Part shown: positions 55,165 through 63,451 of the stretch, piece after piece
Layout: the number at the start of each line of letters is the position of its first letter
How positions within the stretch are numbered: the stretch's first letter is position 1
Origin: Cypionkella sp.
Lineage (GTDB): Bacteria > Pseudomonadota > Alphaproteobacteria > Rhodobacterales > Rhodobacteraceae
Direction: 5' to 3'
Length of the DNA stretch: 64,000 nucleotides
Assembly (NCBI RefSeq): GCF_030652235.1
Contig: NZ_JAUSBA010000032.1
Coordinates: 32,862 to 96,861 of the forward strand
Translations under genes and position numbers: made by a program
Notes under the pieces: model-generated
The model's database searches: none
Seen by the model: the letters and a program-made list of their open reading frames with translations, nothing else
What the model was told of the DNA's origin: nothing

Positions 55165-55944
55165 TCAGGCGTCGAGTTCAATCCACACAGGCACATGGTC
55201 TGACGGCTTGTCGCCCGCGCGCACCTGTTTGTCGATTTGGCAGTCTTGCAGCAGGTCGGCGGCTTGCGGTGACAGCAGCAGATGATCAATGCGGATGCCG
55301 TTGTTGCGCTCCCACGCGCCCGCCTGATAATCCCAGAACGAATACTGACCCGGCGATTGGTTGCGTGCCCGAAACGCCTCGGTCAGCCCAAGGTTCAACA
55401 GCCGGCGGAAGGCTGCACGACTTTGCGGCAGATAAAGCGCATCCTCGGTCCAAAGTTCCGGCTTGGCCGCATCCTCGGCCTGTGGGATCACGTTATAGTC
55501 GCCGCAGCACACCAGCGGTTCTTCCAGCGGCAGCAGGCTTTTCACCCGCGCCTGCATCCGCGCCATCCACGCCAGCTTATAGTCATATTTCGGCCCCGGT
55601 GCCGGGTTGCCATTGGGCAGATACAGCCCACAGACCCGCACCGCCTTAGCGCCGACCACCGTCGCCTCAATCCAGCGCGCCTGTTCGTCCGCGTCATCCC
55701 CCGGCAGCCCCCGCACCACATCCTCCAGCGGCAATTTCGACAGAATCGCCACGCCGTTGAACGACTTCTGGCCATGGGTTTCCACCCGGTAGCCCATGCC
55801 CTCGAAGACCTCGCGCGGAAACCCCTCGTCCACCGATTTGATTTCCTGCAAGCACACCACATCGGGGTTCGCCGCTGCCAGCCAAGCCGGAAGCGCCTCA
55901 ATCCGCGCCTTGATGCCGTTGATGTTGAACGTGGCGATTTTCAT
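55165..55944 (-). CDS. xth: Exodeoxyribonuclease III
   Basis: Xth is the AP endonuclease and 3'-exonuclease of base excision repair. The 259-aa product shows MKIATFNINGIKARIEALP, the metal Glu in VCLQEIKSVD, the GLYLPNG segment with the active-site Tyr, CGDYNVIPQAEDA, and the C-terminal DHVPVWIEL with the catalytic His. The start is at 55944; the track's 56007 is longer without support. It converges on the DUF1353 gene with six bases between the stops. Confidence 0.94.
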   Translation of the reverse strand: MKIATFNINGIKARIEALPAWLAAANPDVVCLQEIKSVDEGFPREVFEGMGYRVETHGQKSFNGVAILSKLPLEDVVRGLPGDDADEQARWIEATVVGAKAVRVCGLYLPNGNPAPGPKYDYKLAWMARMQARVKSLLPLEEPLVCCGDYNVIPQAEDAAKPELWTEDALYLPQSRAAFRRLLNLGLTEAFRARNQSPGQYSFWDYQAGAWERNNGIRIDHLLLSPQAADLLQDCQIDKQVRAGDKPSDHVPVWIELDA

Positions 55945-55985
55945 GGGAAGCCTCCGGGTTACGGCCCCAGTCTTAAGCTGCCCCC

Positions 55986-56678
55986 TTACGGCAAACAAGC
56001 CAGCCAAAGCGCATCGAGGCGGTCAATCGCGGCCAGATCATAGGCCGAAAGATCCTCCCAATACCGCCCCGAGGGCGCGTAATACCCCAACGCCGCCTCG
56101 CGCGCCTGCGCCTGTGCCACCCGTCCTGCATCAAACGCCAATGGGCGCACCACAGCCAGATCCGACAACGTCGCCCGCGGGCACAACAACCGAGACGGCC
56201 CCACCGACAGGTTCACCACCGCGCAGCCCTGAAGCGCTGCCATCACCATCAACCGCACCGACTTTGCCTCCAGGCTGCGCAGGGTGATGTCGTTGCGCAA
56301 AGGATCTGGCGTGCCTGTGCCATAGAAATGGGTTTGCCCGGCGGGATAGTGCATATCACACCCAAACACCGCCAGAACGCGCGGCCGCAATGCATCCAGC
56401 ACCCAGTAAGCGGCGGTGTAAGCCATCGTCGCGCCAGCATAAACAAAGCCGCCATAGCGGTTTTGCGCGGGCACAAATTCAGCTTCGGTCACCAGCGCCT
56501 GATGCTGAGCGGGTACAGCGATCCGGTCTTGCGGAAAGTCCCACGGATAAATTGAAAAATCCCAATCAGGGCGCACGCGCCACGCGTTGTTGATCGCAAC
56601 CAAAGCATCAAAAGCGCGCGGCCAATCCGCAGCCTGCGTCGCCATCGGGGCCGAGCCCAGCATCAGCACAAATGTCAT
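55986..56678 (-). CDS. Uncharacterised Rossmann-like protein
   Basis: The 230-aa product begins MTFVLMLGSAPMAT, a glycine-rich first strand-loop. INNAWRVRPDWDFSIYPWDFP follows, then LRPRVLAVFGCDMHYPAGQTHFYG and VVNLSVGPSRLLCPR. The order 'GSxP ... NNAW ... D ... FGxDM.Y..G.THFYG' recalls DUF115 and sialyltransferase-like glycosyl-binding proteins, in which a nucleotide-sugar site sits at these loops. I do not claim that function. It lies 41 bases upstream of xth on the same strand and may be co-transcribed with it. Confidence 0.65.
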   Translation of the reverse strand: MTFVLMLGSAPMATQAADWPRAFDALVAINNAWRVRPDWDFSIYPWDFPQDRIAVPAQHQALVTEAEFVPAQNRYGGFVYAGATMAYTAAYWVLDALRPRVLAVFGCDMHYPAGQTHFYGTGTPDPLRNDITLRSLEAKSVRLMVMAALQGCAVVNLSVGPSRLLCPRATLSDLAVVRPLAFDAGRVAQAQAREAALGYYAPSGRYWEDLSAYDLAAIDRLDALWLACLP

Positions 56679-56733
56679 TTTAGTCCCCAAATTTAGGGTC
56701 CAGAATTAGCGTGCAGTTGCCAGAAATCCAGTG

Positions 56734-57066
56734 TTAAATCGAAAACGACGTGCCGCAGCCGCAGGCACTTGCCACATTGGGATTTTCAATCACAAATCGC
56801 GCGCCGATCAACTCTTCGCTGAAATCAATCACTGCATTGGCCAGAAACGGCAAAGACACCTGATCGACCAACACCGATTGGCCGTCGCCTTCGATCACCA
56901 GATCATCCGCCGCAGGTGCATCCAGCTTGATATCATACTGAAAGCCCGAACAGCCGCCGCCCTCAACCGCCACCCGCAACGCCTTCTTTTCGCCGGTCAT
57001 TTCGGCAATTTCCGCCAGTCGCGCAAAGGCGCGGGGGGTGACACGGGGGGGCAGGTTCAATTCCAT
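56734..57066 (-). CDS. erpA: Iron-sulfur cluster insertion protein ErpA/IscA family
   Basis: This A-type carrier delivers Fe-S clusters to target enzymes. The 110-aa product has the three conserved cysteines in VEGGGCSGFQYDIKL and ASACGCGTSFSI, the exact spacing of the family. The ErpA name is favoured over IscA because it is a stand-alone gene without isc/suf neighbours, and this is a judgement. It is divergent from dgt with about 75 bases between. Confidence 0.93.
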   Translation of the reverse strand: MELNLPPRVTPRAFARLAEIAEMTGEKKALRVAVEGGGCSGFQYDIKLDAPAADDLVIEGDGQSVLVDQVSLPFLANAVIDFSEELIGARFVIENPNVASACGCGTSFSI

Positions 57067-57141
57067 GGCATTTCTCTATCCATTGGCGGCTAATTCCGAA
57101 TATAGGGGATGCGAACGCATACAACAAGAACGGCCCTGCAT

Positions 57142-58305
57142 ATGCTTGCCCCTTTCGCCTGCCAACCCGACCAATCGCGCGGCCGCCTGCACCAAGAGCG
57201 GATGTCCAGCTTTCGCTCGCCGTTCCAACGCGACCGCGACCGCATCATCCATTCTTCGGCCTTCCGCCGCCTGAAGCATAAAACCCAAGTCTTTGTCGAA
57301 CATGAAGGCGATTACTACCGCACCCGCCTGACCCATTCGATCGAGGTCGCACAAGTCGCCCGCACCATCTCGGGTGTGCTGGGCCTGAACACTGATCTCG
57401 CCGAAGCCATCGCTTTGGCGCATGACCTTGGCCACACCCCGTTCGGCCATACCGGAGAAGACGCGCTCGCTTTGCTGATGGCCCCCTACGGCGGCTTTGA
57501 TCACAACGCTCAAGCCTTGCGCATCGTCACCCGGCTGGAACGCCACTATGCCGATTTCGACGGGCTCAACCTGACATGGGAAAGCCTTGAAGGCATCGCC
57601 AAGCACAATGGCCCGGTCACAGGCCCCAATGCCGACGAAAAGCACAGCGGACCGCTGCCCTATGCCTTGGCGGAAGTGAACGCCCAGTGGGATCTGGAAC
57701 TGCACACCCACGCCAGTGCCGAAGCGCAAGTCGCAGCCATCGCCGATGACGTCGCCTATTCGCACCACGATCTGCATGACGGCCTGCGCTCTGGCCTGTT
57801 CGATGAAAATGACCTGATGGAACTGCCCGTCACCGGCCCGGCCTTCGCCGAAGTCGATGCCCTCTACCCCGGCCTTGATAAAATGCGCCGCCGCCACGAG
57901 GCCCTGCGCCGGGTGTTTGGTCGTATGGTCGAAGACGTGATTTCCGTGGCCAAAAACCGCCTCGATGCCGCTCAGCCGCAATCGGTCGAAGACGTCCGTG
58001 CAATGGGCCTAACCATCATCCGGTTCTCAAAGCCGCTCTACCAAGAACTCAAAGCCATCCGCAGCTTTCTGTTTCACCGCATGTATCGCGCGCCCTCGGT
58101 GATCGTGATGCGCAAACAAGTCACCGAAGTCGTCAACGGCCTGTTCCCGCTCTACCTCGCCCAGCCGGAAATGCTGCCCGAAGAGTGGCGCACCGACATC
58201 ACCGCCGCCCAGACCGAGACCGAACTCGCCCGCCTCGTCGCCGATTACGTCGCCGGGATGACGGATCGGTTTGCGCTGCAAGAGGGGCAAAGATTGCTGG
58301 GATAG
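57142..58305 (+). CDS. dgt: Deoxyguanosinetriphosphate triphosphohydrolase-like protein
   Basis: This HD-domain enzyme splits dNTPs into nucleoside and triphosphate. The 387-aa product begins MLAPFACQPDQSRGRL, has FRRLKHKTQVF and the first metal His in YRTRLTHSIEVAQVARTI. The HD pair is in LAHDLGHTPFGHTGED and the later Asp in IADDVAYSHHDLHDGL. This is the shorter dGTPase-like type 2 form common in Alphaproteobacteria. ATG 57142 is chosen over the upstream start at 57109. Confidence 0.94.
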   Translation: MLAPFACQPDQSRGRLHQERMSSFRSPFQRDRDRIIHSSAFRRLKHKTQVFVEHEGDYYRTRLTHSIEVAQVARTISGVLGLNTDLAEAIALAHDLGHTPFGHTGEDALALLMAPYGGFDHNAQALRIVTRLERHYADFDGLNLTWESLEGIAKHNGPVTGPNADEKHSGPLPYALAEVNAQWDLELHTHASAEAQVAAIADDVAYSHHDLHDGLRSGLFDENDLMELPVTGPAFAEVDALYPGLDKMRRRHEALRRVFGRMVEDVISVAKNRLDAAQPQSVEDVRAMGLTIIRFSKPLYQELKAIRSFLFHRMYRAPSVIVMRKQVTEVVNGLFPLYLAQPEMLPEEWRTDITAAQTETELARLVADYVAGMTDRFALQEGQRLLG

Positions 58306-58319
58306 CCTACTTACGCTTA

Positions 58320-58408
58320 GGTCATCCTCTGTGCTCAAATATCCCCGCCGGAGGCTCCTCCGGCCAACCTCGGATGCCTCCGGCGAGAGTATTTAAGCCG
58401 ATGTGAAA
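58320..58408. repeat. Dispersed composite palindrome, copy E
   Basis: The head GGTCATCCTCTGTGCTCAAAT leads into ATCCCCGCCGGAGGC. After about 20 bases the inverted GCCTCCGGCG follows with the tail AGAGTATTTAAGCC...GTGAAA. It lies between the converging dgt and ankyrin genes. Confidence 0.8.
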
Positions 58409-58425
58409 GCCCAAAAGCACCAATT

Positions 58426-59091
58426 CTACCGCAGCAGATCAGCAACCCCCTGATGCCCCGCCTGCACCGCATAATCGCGCGGCGTGGCATGGGCAAAACC
58501 CTCATCGCGCAAACTTGCGTCTGCCCCACGCGACAGCAGCACCTGCACGACCTCTCCCAATCCCAAAGCCGCTGCCACATGCAGCGGCGTCAGCCCTTGG
58601 CGTGAGGCGGCATTGATCGCAGCCCCAGCTTCCAGCAAAGCCACAATCAGCGGCAGCGGGTCTTGCGGGGCGTCGTCATACGCATCCACGATTGCCGCGC
58701 GCTCGACCGCCGCTTGCAAGGCTGACCGTCCGTCCTTATCGACGCCGTCCAGCGCCACGCCCTGCGCCAAAAACCATTGCAACGTGGCCAAACTGCCCAA
58801 ATCAATCGCGTTGAACAGCCATGGCTGGCCAGCAAAGCTGTCCGAACTGGCGGCAAACTCCGGCCCCAACCGCGCCAAAAACCCGGTATCGCCCGTTTGC
58901 AGCGCCTCAACAATCTGATCATAATCCGCGATCAGTGCCAGATCATCCGACACGGGAGCATGGGCTTGCTGCCGAGACAACAGGGCCAAAGCCCGCCCAG
59001 AAATCCGCCATGCCAGCCGCGCGAAAAAAACCAGACGGCCCCCCCAAGCGCGCAATCGGGCAGAAAATGGGGGCGGATTTTCAAACATCAT
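58426..59091 (-). CDS. Ankyrin repeat protein
   Basis: The 221-aa product has an N-terminal hydrophobic/basic stretch (LVFFARLAWRISGRALALL) that may be a membrane anchor. Four ankyrin-type repeats follow, clearest in GQPWLFNAIDLGSLATLQWFLAQG, GRSALQAAVERAAIVDAY and GLTPLHVAAALGLGEVVQVLLSRGAD. Ankyrin repeats bind proteins; the partner is unknown. ATG 59091 and 59088 are equally good starts. Confidence 0.85.
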   Translation of the reverse strand: MMFENPPPFSARLRAWGGRLVFFARLAWRISGRALALLSRQQAHAPVSDDLALIADYDQIVEALQTGDTGFLARLGPEFAASSDSFAGQPWLFNAIDLGSLATLQWFLAQGVALDGVDKDGRSALQAAVERAAIVDAYDDAPQDPLPLIVALLEAGAAINAASRQGLTPLHVAAALGLGEVVQVLLSRGADASLRDEGFAHATPRDYAVQAGHQGVADLLR

Positions 59092-59150
59092 CACACTTTG
59101 CCACGCGTATCAAAACTTAACAAATCCTGAATGGGCATCAGTAAGCCATT

Positions 59151-59186
59151 GATTTTGCGTCACGCAAAATCTGTCCACGCGTGGAC
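59151..59186. repeat. Double palindrome, copy 1 (59151-59171 and 59173-59186)
   Basis: GATTTTGCGT-C-ACGCAAAATC is a perfect palindrome with a single central base, followed after one base by GTCCACGCGTGGAC, a perfect 14-base palindrome. The unit abuts the dsbB stop and precedes the ankyrin gene on the minus strand. A degenerate second copy lies at 61240-61273. Confidence 0.75.
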
Positions 59187-59188
59187 CC

Positions 59189-59650
59189 TCAGCTTTTCCG
59201 CGCAGCCAGTCCCCAGACCACTGCCAGCCCAGCCGAAATAATCGCATTCCACCCCGCCATCGAAACCCCCAGCGCAGCCCACGGCACCGCATCGCAGCGC
59301 ACCGGTTTTCCGACCGCAATATCGGTGTTCAAAAGGTCGCCTGCACTGATTCCCTGCAATGTATCCACCGTGCAGGTCGCCAGCCCCGCGAACCATCCCA
59401 ACTCGACCCCGGCATGATAAAACCCGATCCCCGCCGTGACCAGCAGGGCGATCATCCCCAGCAGCGGCAGAGCAGCCCCCCGGCCCCGCAACGCCAGCAG
59501 CCCGATCAAGATCGCCACCCCATGCGGCCAGCGCTGATAGAGGCACAAAACGCAAGGGATCAACCCGCCGAAATACTGGAAAGCAAACGCCCCCCCTAGC
59601 AAACCTGCCGAGCCCAGCGTGGCAATCCAGATCAAAGAGTTCCGCGTCAT
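59189..59650 (-). CDS. dsbB: DsbB-family disulfide bond formation protein
   Basis: DsbB reoxidises DsbA and passes electrons to quinone in the inner membrane. The 153-aa product has four membrane helices. The first redox pair is C33-V-L-C36 (LIPCVLCLYQRWPH) and the second pair is in GLATCTVDTLQG and KPVRCDAVPW, in the periplasmic loop. ATG 59650 has GAGG before it. It follows the YqaA-type gene by seven bases, so both membrane proteins are made together. Confidence 0.9.
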   Translation of the reverse strand: MTRNSLIWIATLGSAGLLGGAFAFQYFGGLIPCVLCLYQRWPHGVAILIGLLALRGRGAALPLLGMIALLVTAGIGFYHAGVELGWFAGLATCTVDTLQGISAGDLLNTDIAVGKPVRCDAVPWAALGVSMAGWNAIISAGLAVVWGLAARKS

Positions 59651-59657
59651 CAAAGCC

Positions 59658-60242
59658 TCACATCATCCGGGTCGCAAGCCAGATCAGCCCGCCAACCACC
59701 ACCAACCCGCCGACAATCAGTGCCAACCGCCGCTCGATAAAGCCCGTCACTTGCGCCCCGTAGCGTTGCAAAAGATAGGCCAGCAGATAAAACCGCCCGC
59801 CTCGCGCCACAATCGCCGACAAGATGAACCATTTCAGATCGAATGACACCACCCCTGACAAGATCGTGACCACCTTCATCGGCGGCAAATGCGAAAGCCC
59901 GGAGGTGATCAGCATCACCAGAATAGCGGTATCGCCGGTCTGCGCCTTCAACGCTTCAAACGCACCGAGCTTGCCGTAAAACTCCAAAGCCGGGCGAGCG
60001 AGAAGATCAAAGGCATAGTGCCCGATCATCCAGCCAAAGATGCCGCCCAGCACCGAAGTGATCGTCGCAATCAACGCATAGCGCCAGACCCGATCTGGCC
60101 GCGCCAGACACATCGGAACGAACAGCACATCCGCAGGGATCGGAAACACCGAGCTTTCCACAAACGACACCGCCCCCATCGCAGGTTCGGCATAGCGCGA
60201 ACCCGCCCAGTGCAGCGTCCAGTTATACAGCTTGCGAAACAT
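59658..60242 (-). CDS. YqaA/DedA-type membrane protein (VTT domain)
   Basis: The 194-aa product has about four membrane segments. It shows the VTT/SNARE-associated signature VESSVFPIPADVLFVPMCLARP, then SVLGGIFGWMIGHYAFDLL, and the re-entrant ARGGRFYLLAYLLQRYG near the C-terminus. Members are thought to move lipids such as undecaprenyl phosphate or phosphatidylethanolamine across the membrane. Which one this handles is unknown. GGAGAG precedes ATG 60242. Confidence 0.88.
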   Translation of the reverse strand: MFRKLYNWTLHWAGSRYAEPAMGAVSFVESSVFPIPADVLFVPMCLARPDRVWRYALIATITSVLGGIFGWMIGHYAFDLLARPALEFYGKLGAFEALKAQTGDTAILVMLITSGLSHLPPMKVVTILSGVVSFDLKWFILSAIVARGGRFYLLAYLLQRYGAQVTGFIERRLALIVGGLVVVGGLIWLATRMM

Positions 60243-60374
60243 CAAGGGCTCTCCGCGATTTTGCGCCCAATGGCCACGCGCGCAGGCTCAGGTCAAGAGG
60301 GCGCTTCCGCGCAACCCGATTGCGCTTCGCGCGTTGAGAGTTAAAATTGGCCAAAACAAGTTGGAGTGCAGTTG

Positions 60375-61235
60375 ATGGAATGGCGTGGACGCAGGGGCAG
60401 CGGCAATATCGAAGATCGACGCGGCGTCCGGGGCACCCGCGGGGCCAGCATCGGCGGCGTGGGTGGCATTGGCGTGATCGCGGTGGTGGTGATCGGGTAT
60501 TTTCTGGGATTTGATCTGACGCCGCTGTTGAACGACAGCCAAACCCAAACCCAGCAAACGGGTGCTCCGGTTGAGATCAGCGATGCCGACAAGCAGGCCG
60601 GGCAGTTCGTCTCGGTGGTGCTGGCAGATACGGAAGATATTTGGGTTAAGGTGTTCAAGCAGCAGCTGCGCGCGACTTATGTGCCTGCCAAGCTGGTGCT
60701 TTTTAAGGGTGTGACAAACTCTCCTTGCGGTGATGCCTCGGGGGCGACGGGGCCGTTCTATTGCCCCCGCGACAAGAAAGTTTACCTCGACACCGATTTT
60801 TTCACCACGATGTCGCGCCAACTGGGCGCGGGGGGTGATTTCGCGATGGCCTATGTGGTGGCGCATGAAATCGGGCACCATGTGCAAGACGAGTTGGGGA
60901 TTCTGAACAAAGCCAACGAGGTCCGCAGCCAGTCTTCGGAAGCGGACAGCAACGAGATTTCGGTGCGGATCGAATTGCAGGCCGATTGTCTGGCCGGGAT
61001 TTGGGCGCGTGAGGTGCAGCAGACCTATGGCACCATTGAGAAAGGCGATTTTGAAGAAGCCATCACCGCCGCCAAGCAGATCGGCGACGACACCCTGCAG
61101 CGCAATGCGGGTCAGGTGCCGATGCCAGAAAGCTTTACCCATGGCACTTCGGCGCAACGCTCGAAATGGTTCATCACTGGGCTGAAGTCTGGCCAGATGG
61201 GTACCTGTGACACCTTCAGAACGAATAACCTTTAG
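60375..61235 (+). CDS. YpfJ-type neutral zinc metallopeptidase
   Basis: The 286-aa product begins MEWRGRRGSGNIEDRRG, the arginine-rich N-terminus typical of the family (PF04228). A glycine-rich run and one membrane helix follow (GVIAVVVIGYFLGF). The zinc site is in VVAHEIGHHVQDELG, with a third ligand likely in LQADCLAGIWA, which also carries the family ELQADC pattern. The C-terminal FTHGTSAQRSKWFITGLKSG is conserved. The catalytic domain lies on the far side of the membrane. GGAG lies eight bases before ATG 60375. Confidence 0.92.
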   Translation: MEWRGRRGSGNIEDRRGVRGTRGASIGGVGGIGVIAVVVIGYFLGFDLTPLLNDSQTQTQQTGAPVEISDADKQAGQFVSVVLADTEDIWVKVFKQQLRATYVPAKLVLFKGVTNSPCGDASGATGPFYCPRDKKVYLDTDFFTTMSRQLGAGGDFAMAYVVAHEIGHHVQDELGILNKANEVRSQSSEADSNEISVRIELQADCLAGIWAREVQQTYGTIEKGDFEEAITAAKQIGDDTLQRNAGQVPMPESFTHGTSAQRSKWFITGLKSGQMGTCDTFRTNNL

Positions 61236-61239
61236 TGAT

Positions 61240-61273
61240 GATTTGCTTGTGCAAATCCTGTTGACGCGGACAA
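61240..61273. repeat. Double palindrome, copy 2 (degenerate)
   Basis: GATTTGC-TTGT-GCAAATC (61240-61257) is a perfect hairpin in the same position as the first palindrome of the 59151 copy. The following TGTTGACGCGGACA is a weak version of its second palindrome. The unit lies between the ypfJ-type gene and the tRNA. A separate perfect hairpin GAGGCGCGG/CCGCGCCTC (61274-61296) follows directly. Confidence 0.55.
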
Positions 61274-61364
61274 GAGGCGCGGCTAAACCGCGCCTCGGAC
61301 CAGTCAAGTATTGGTCCTGACACTTCGGACCGCTCTGCGGTCGCTACCAAGAAGTGTAAAATGT

Positions 61365-61448
61365 GCGGGCGTGGCGGAATGGTAGACGCGACAGACTCAA
61401 AATCTGTTTTCGCAAGGAGTGCCGGTTCGAGTCCGGCCGCCCGTACCA
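61365..61448 (+). tRNA. tRNA-Leu (anticodon CAA)
   Basis: The acceptor arms are GCGGGCG and CGCCCGT, with A73 and an encoded CCA. The D-arm contains GGTAGACGC. The anticodon stem ACAGA/TCTGT encloses the loop CTCAAAA, giving anticodon CAA. A long variable arm and the T-arm GGTTCGAGTCC complete the class II cloverleaf. The integrase gene starts 140 bases downstream, so the 3' half of this tRNA is probably the attachment site of the element. Confidence 0.95.
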
Positions 61449-61453
61449 AGCAA

Positions 61454-61585
61454 TTTCCCTAAATGGGCGCTATATCAGCCCAATAAGGGAAAGCCTTAAC
61501 CTAGCGCAGCGCGAATTTCCCTTAAAGCTTGCTATCGCGCCCGATTTGGCCCTTCGTGTTACGCATGAATTCCTCACATGCGTAA
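61454..61585 (+). promoter_or_regulatory. Putative integrase arm sites and operator between tRNA-Leu and integrase
   Basis: Three similar sites, TTTCCCTAA (61454), TAAGGGAAA (61484, inverted) and TTTCCCTTAA (61516), occur at about 30-base intervals and look like integrase arm-binding repeats. Just before the integrase ATG, TTACGCATG (61559-61567) and CATGCGTAA (61577-61585) form a perfect 9-base inverted repeat with a 9-base centre, a likely repressor or excisionase site. Roles are inferred from position. Confidence 0.55.
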
Positions 61586-61587
61586 TC

Positions 61588-62559
61588 ATGGCAAGCTTTA
61601 GAAAACTCCCGTCAGGTAACACCCGCGCCGAAGTGTCCCGTCAGGGCAGAAGACTATCCAAGGTTTTCCCGACAAAGCAAGCCGCCAAAGAGTGGGCGGC
61701 GCGGCAGGAATTCTTGATTCTGGACGCTGCCGATAAGCCGGTTGATCACGGCACCTTTGCCCAGGCGATGGATCGGTATGCCCGCGAAGTCTCACCCACC
61801 AAGCGCGGGGAGTGGTGGGAGGTTCTGAAGCTGAAGAACTTCTGTGCCGATCCCATTGCCGAAACGAACATGGCAAAGCTGACACCCGAGCTGTTTGCGA
61901 AGTGGCGCGACAAGCGATCCACACAGGTCAAGCCCGCGACGGTGGCGCGTGAGATGCAGCTGATGTCTGCGGTGTTGACCTGTGCGCGCCGCGAATGGGG
62001 CATGATCGCTATCAACCCGATGTCGGATGTGCGCCGCCCCAAGAAGCCCGAATCGCGCGACCGGCTACCGACTGAGGATGAGTTGCTGCGGCTGGCCCAT
62101 GCCGCTGGCGATGATCTGACCACGGCCACGGCGCGGGCGTTCCATGCGTTCAAGTTTGCGCTGGAAACAGCAATGCGGTCTGGTGAGATTGTGGCGCTGA
62201 CCCGCGACCGCATTGATCTGAAGCGCCGGGTGGCAAAGCTGACCCACACCAAGAATGGGCGTTCGCGCGAGGTGCCGTTGTCATCAGAGGCGGTGCGGCT
62301 GATTGAGGCACTGCCGCAGGATCTTGACCCGGTGTTCGGGCTGGACAATCGCCTGATAGATGCGCTGTGGCGCAAGGTGCGCGACAAGGCCAAGGCAGAT
62401 GGGTTGAACTTCCACGACAGTCGGCACGCGGCGATCACGCGGCTTTCGACAAAGCTGGATGTGCTGGCGCTGGCCCGGATGGTGGGGCATTCCGATCTGC
62501 GGATGCTGCAAGTTTATTACAATGAGAGCGCAGAGAATTTGGCAAAGCGGCTGGATTAG
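61588..62559 (+). CDS. Tyrosine-type site-specific integrase
   Basis: The 323-aa product has an N-terminal AP2-like arm-binding segment (SFRKLPSGNTRAEVSRQGRRLSKVF) and a SAM-like core-binding domain. The catalytic domain shows the first Arg in TAMRSGEIVAL, Lys in THTKNGRSREVPL, the HxxR in FHDSRHAAITRL, a His in MVGHSDLRML, and the nucleophilic Tyr in VYYNES. ATG 61588 is used because the track start lies within the tRNA. The position right after tRNA-Leu marks the edge of an integrated element extending to the right. Confidence 0.93.
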   Translation: MASFRKLPSGNTRAEVSRQGRRLSKVFPTKQAAKEWAARQEFLILDAADKPVDHGTFAQAMDRYAREVSPTKRGEWWEVLKLKNFCADPIAETNMAKLTPELFAKWRDKRSTQVKPATVAREMQLMSAVLTCARREWGMIAINPMSDVRRPKKPESRDRLPTEDELLRLAHAAGDDLTTATARAFHAFKFALETAMRSGEIVALTRDRIDLKRRVAKLTHTKNGRSREVPLSSEAVRLIEALPQDLDPVFGLDNRLIDALWRKVRDKAKADGLNFHDSRHAAITRLSTKLDVLALARMVGHSDLRMLQVYYNESAENLAKRLD

Positions 62560-62801
62560 GCCGCCTTGATCATTAGCACAGAGCCTTCGCGCTTGGTTTC
62601 CAGCTTGCCCTCACGCACCCAGTTACGAATCGTCTTTTGAGATTTGCCGAGGCGGGCGGCATATTCTGCCAGCGGCTGCCATTGCGGCAGGGGTGTCAAC
62701 TTCACGCCTGACAGGATGCGGGTGAGTTCACGCACCTCGGCGCGCAGCTGCTGCAACTCGCCCTGATCCACGGCGATCATGATGCGCGGTTCGTGGTTCA
62801 T
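62556..62801 (-). CDS. Small helix-turn-helix protein of the integrated element
   Basis: The 81-aa product has an N-terminal helical stretch (ELQQLRAEVRELTRILSG) and a C-terminal MerR/excisionase-like HTH (PLAEYAARLGKSQKTIRNWVREGKLETKREG). Such proteins next to an integrase often act as excisionase or repressor; which applies here is not known. It converges on the integrase with four bases of overlap, and its ATG overlaps the stop of the next gene. Confidence 0.75.
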   Translation of the reverse strand: MNHEPRIMIAVDQGELQQLRAEVRELTRILSGVKLTPLPQWQPLAEYAARLGKSQKTIRNWVREGKLETKREGSVLMIKAA

Positions 62802-63451
62802 TTTGCCACCTGATCGATGTTGCCGTTTTGGACGGTGAAGCTGTAGGCGGCGACCCAAGGGTTTTTATCCCATGCGGATTCGCCATTGATGCTGTTCCAA
62901 AGGTCTTGGTACCAATGCCGAGCCGTGCCCAACTCTGGATACATCCGAATGCTTGCTGCATCCGCGCCCTCTGCAACGGCATCGGCCTCGCTGATGTCCT
63001 GCAACCGCTGCACGCGCACTTCGGTGACGGTTAGGGTCAGTCGGCTGGCCCAGCGGGGCATGTGTATGCCTTGGCGAAAGCGGCCTTCCAGCCCCACGGG
63101 AACGGGCCAGCCCCAAGTCTGCCAAGCTTGATCGGCCTCATAGCGGATGCTTTCCTCTCCCCCCATGTCCGATGGTGAAAGGTCGTCATAGGCACTTGCC
63201 GCGCGCCAATGCTCTCGAACATAGAGCCGGTCGCCGGGGGCAATCCGTAGGCGCATCGAAGCGCCAACCCCATCATACACACCATCCCAATACCAGACCT
63301 CTTGCGGATCAATCAGCAAATCGTTTCGCATCCGATTGAGCCCGGGAAACTTAGGATGTGCAGTTGGTAGCGCCCGCCGTGTTTGAGTCTTCGTTCCAGC
63401 CAGCAGGGCGCGCACCATCGGGGCCGAGAACAGGATGGGTTTATCGGTCAT
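62798..63451 (-). CDS. Phage-type protein with ASCH-like fold
   Basis: The 217-aa product begins with the prophage pattern ILFSAPMVRALLAGTKTQTRR. It continues with IAPGDRLYVREHWRA and HMPRWASRLTLTVTEVRVQRLQDISEADAVAEG, as in many phage proteins whose fold resembles ASCH/PUA domains and may bind RNA or modified bases. It is coupled on both sides by start-stop overlaps to the methyltransferase and the HTH gene. The function is not established. Confidence 0.8.
   Translation of the reverse strand: MTDKPILFSAPMVRALLAGTKTQTRRALPTAHPKFPGLNRMRNDLLIDPQEVWYWDGVYDGVGASMRLRIAPGDRLYVREHWRAASAYDDLSPSDMGGEESIRYEADQAWQTWGWPVPVGLEGRFRQGIHMPRWASRLTLTVTEVRVQRLQDISEADAVAEGADAASIRMYPELGTARHWYQDLWNSINGESAWDKNPWVAAYSFTVQNGNIDQVAK

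Noticed and set aside
61274-61296. Perfect hairpin GAGGCGCGG/CCGCGCCTC upstream of tRNA-Leu
   Set aside because: No T-run, and just before a tRNA it might be a weak terminator or chance. Mentioned only with the neighbouring repeat.
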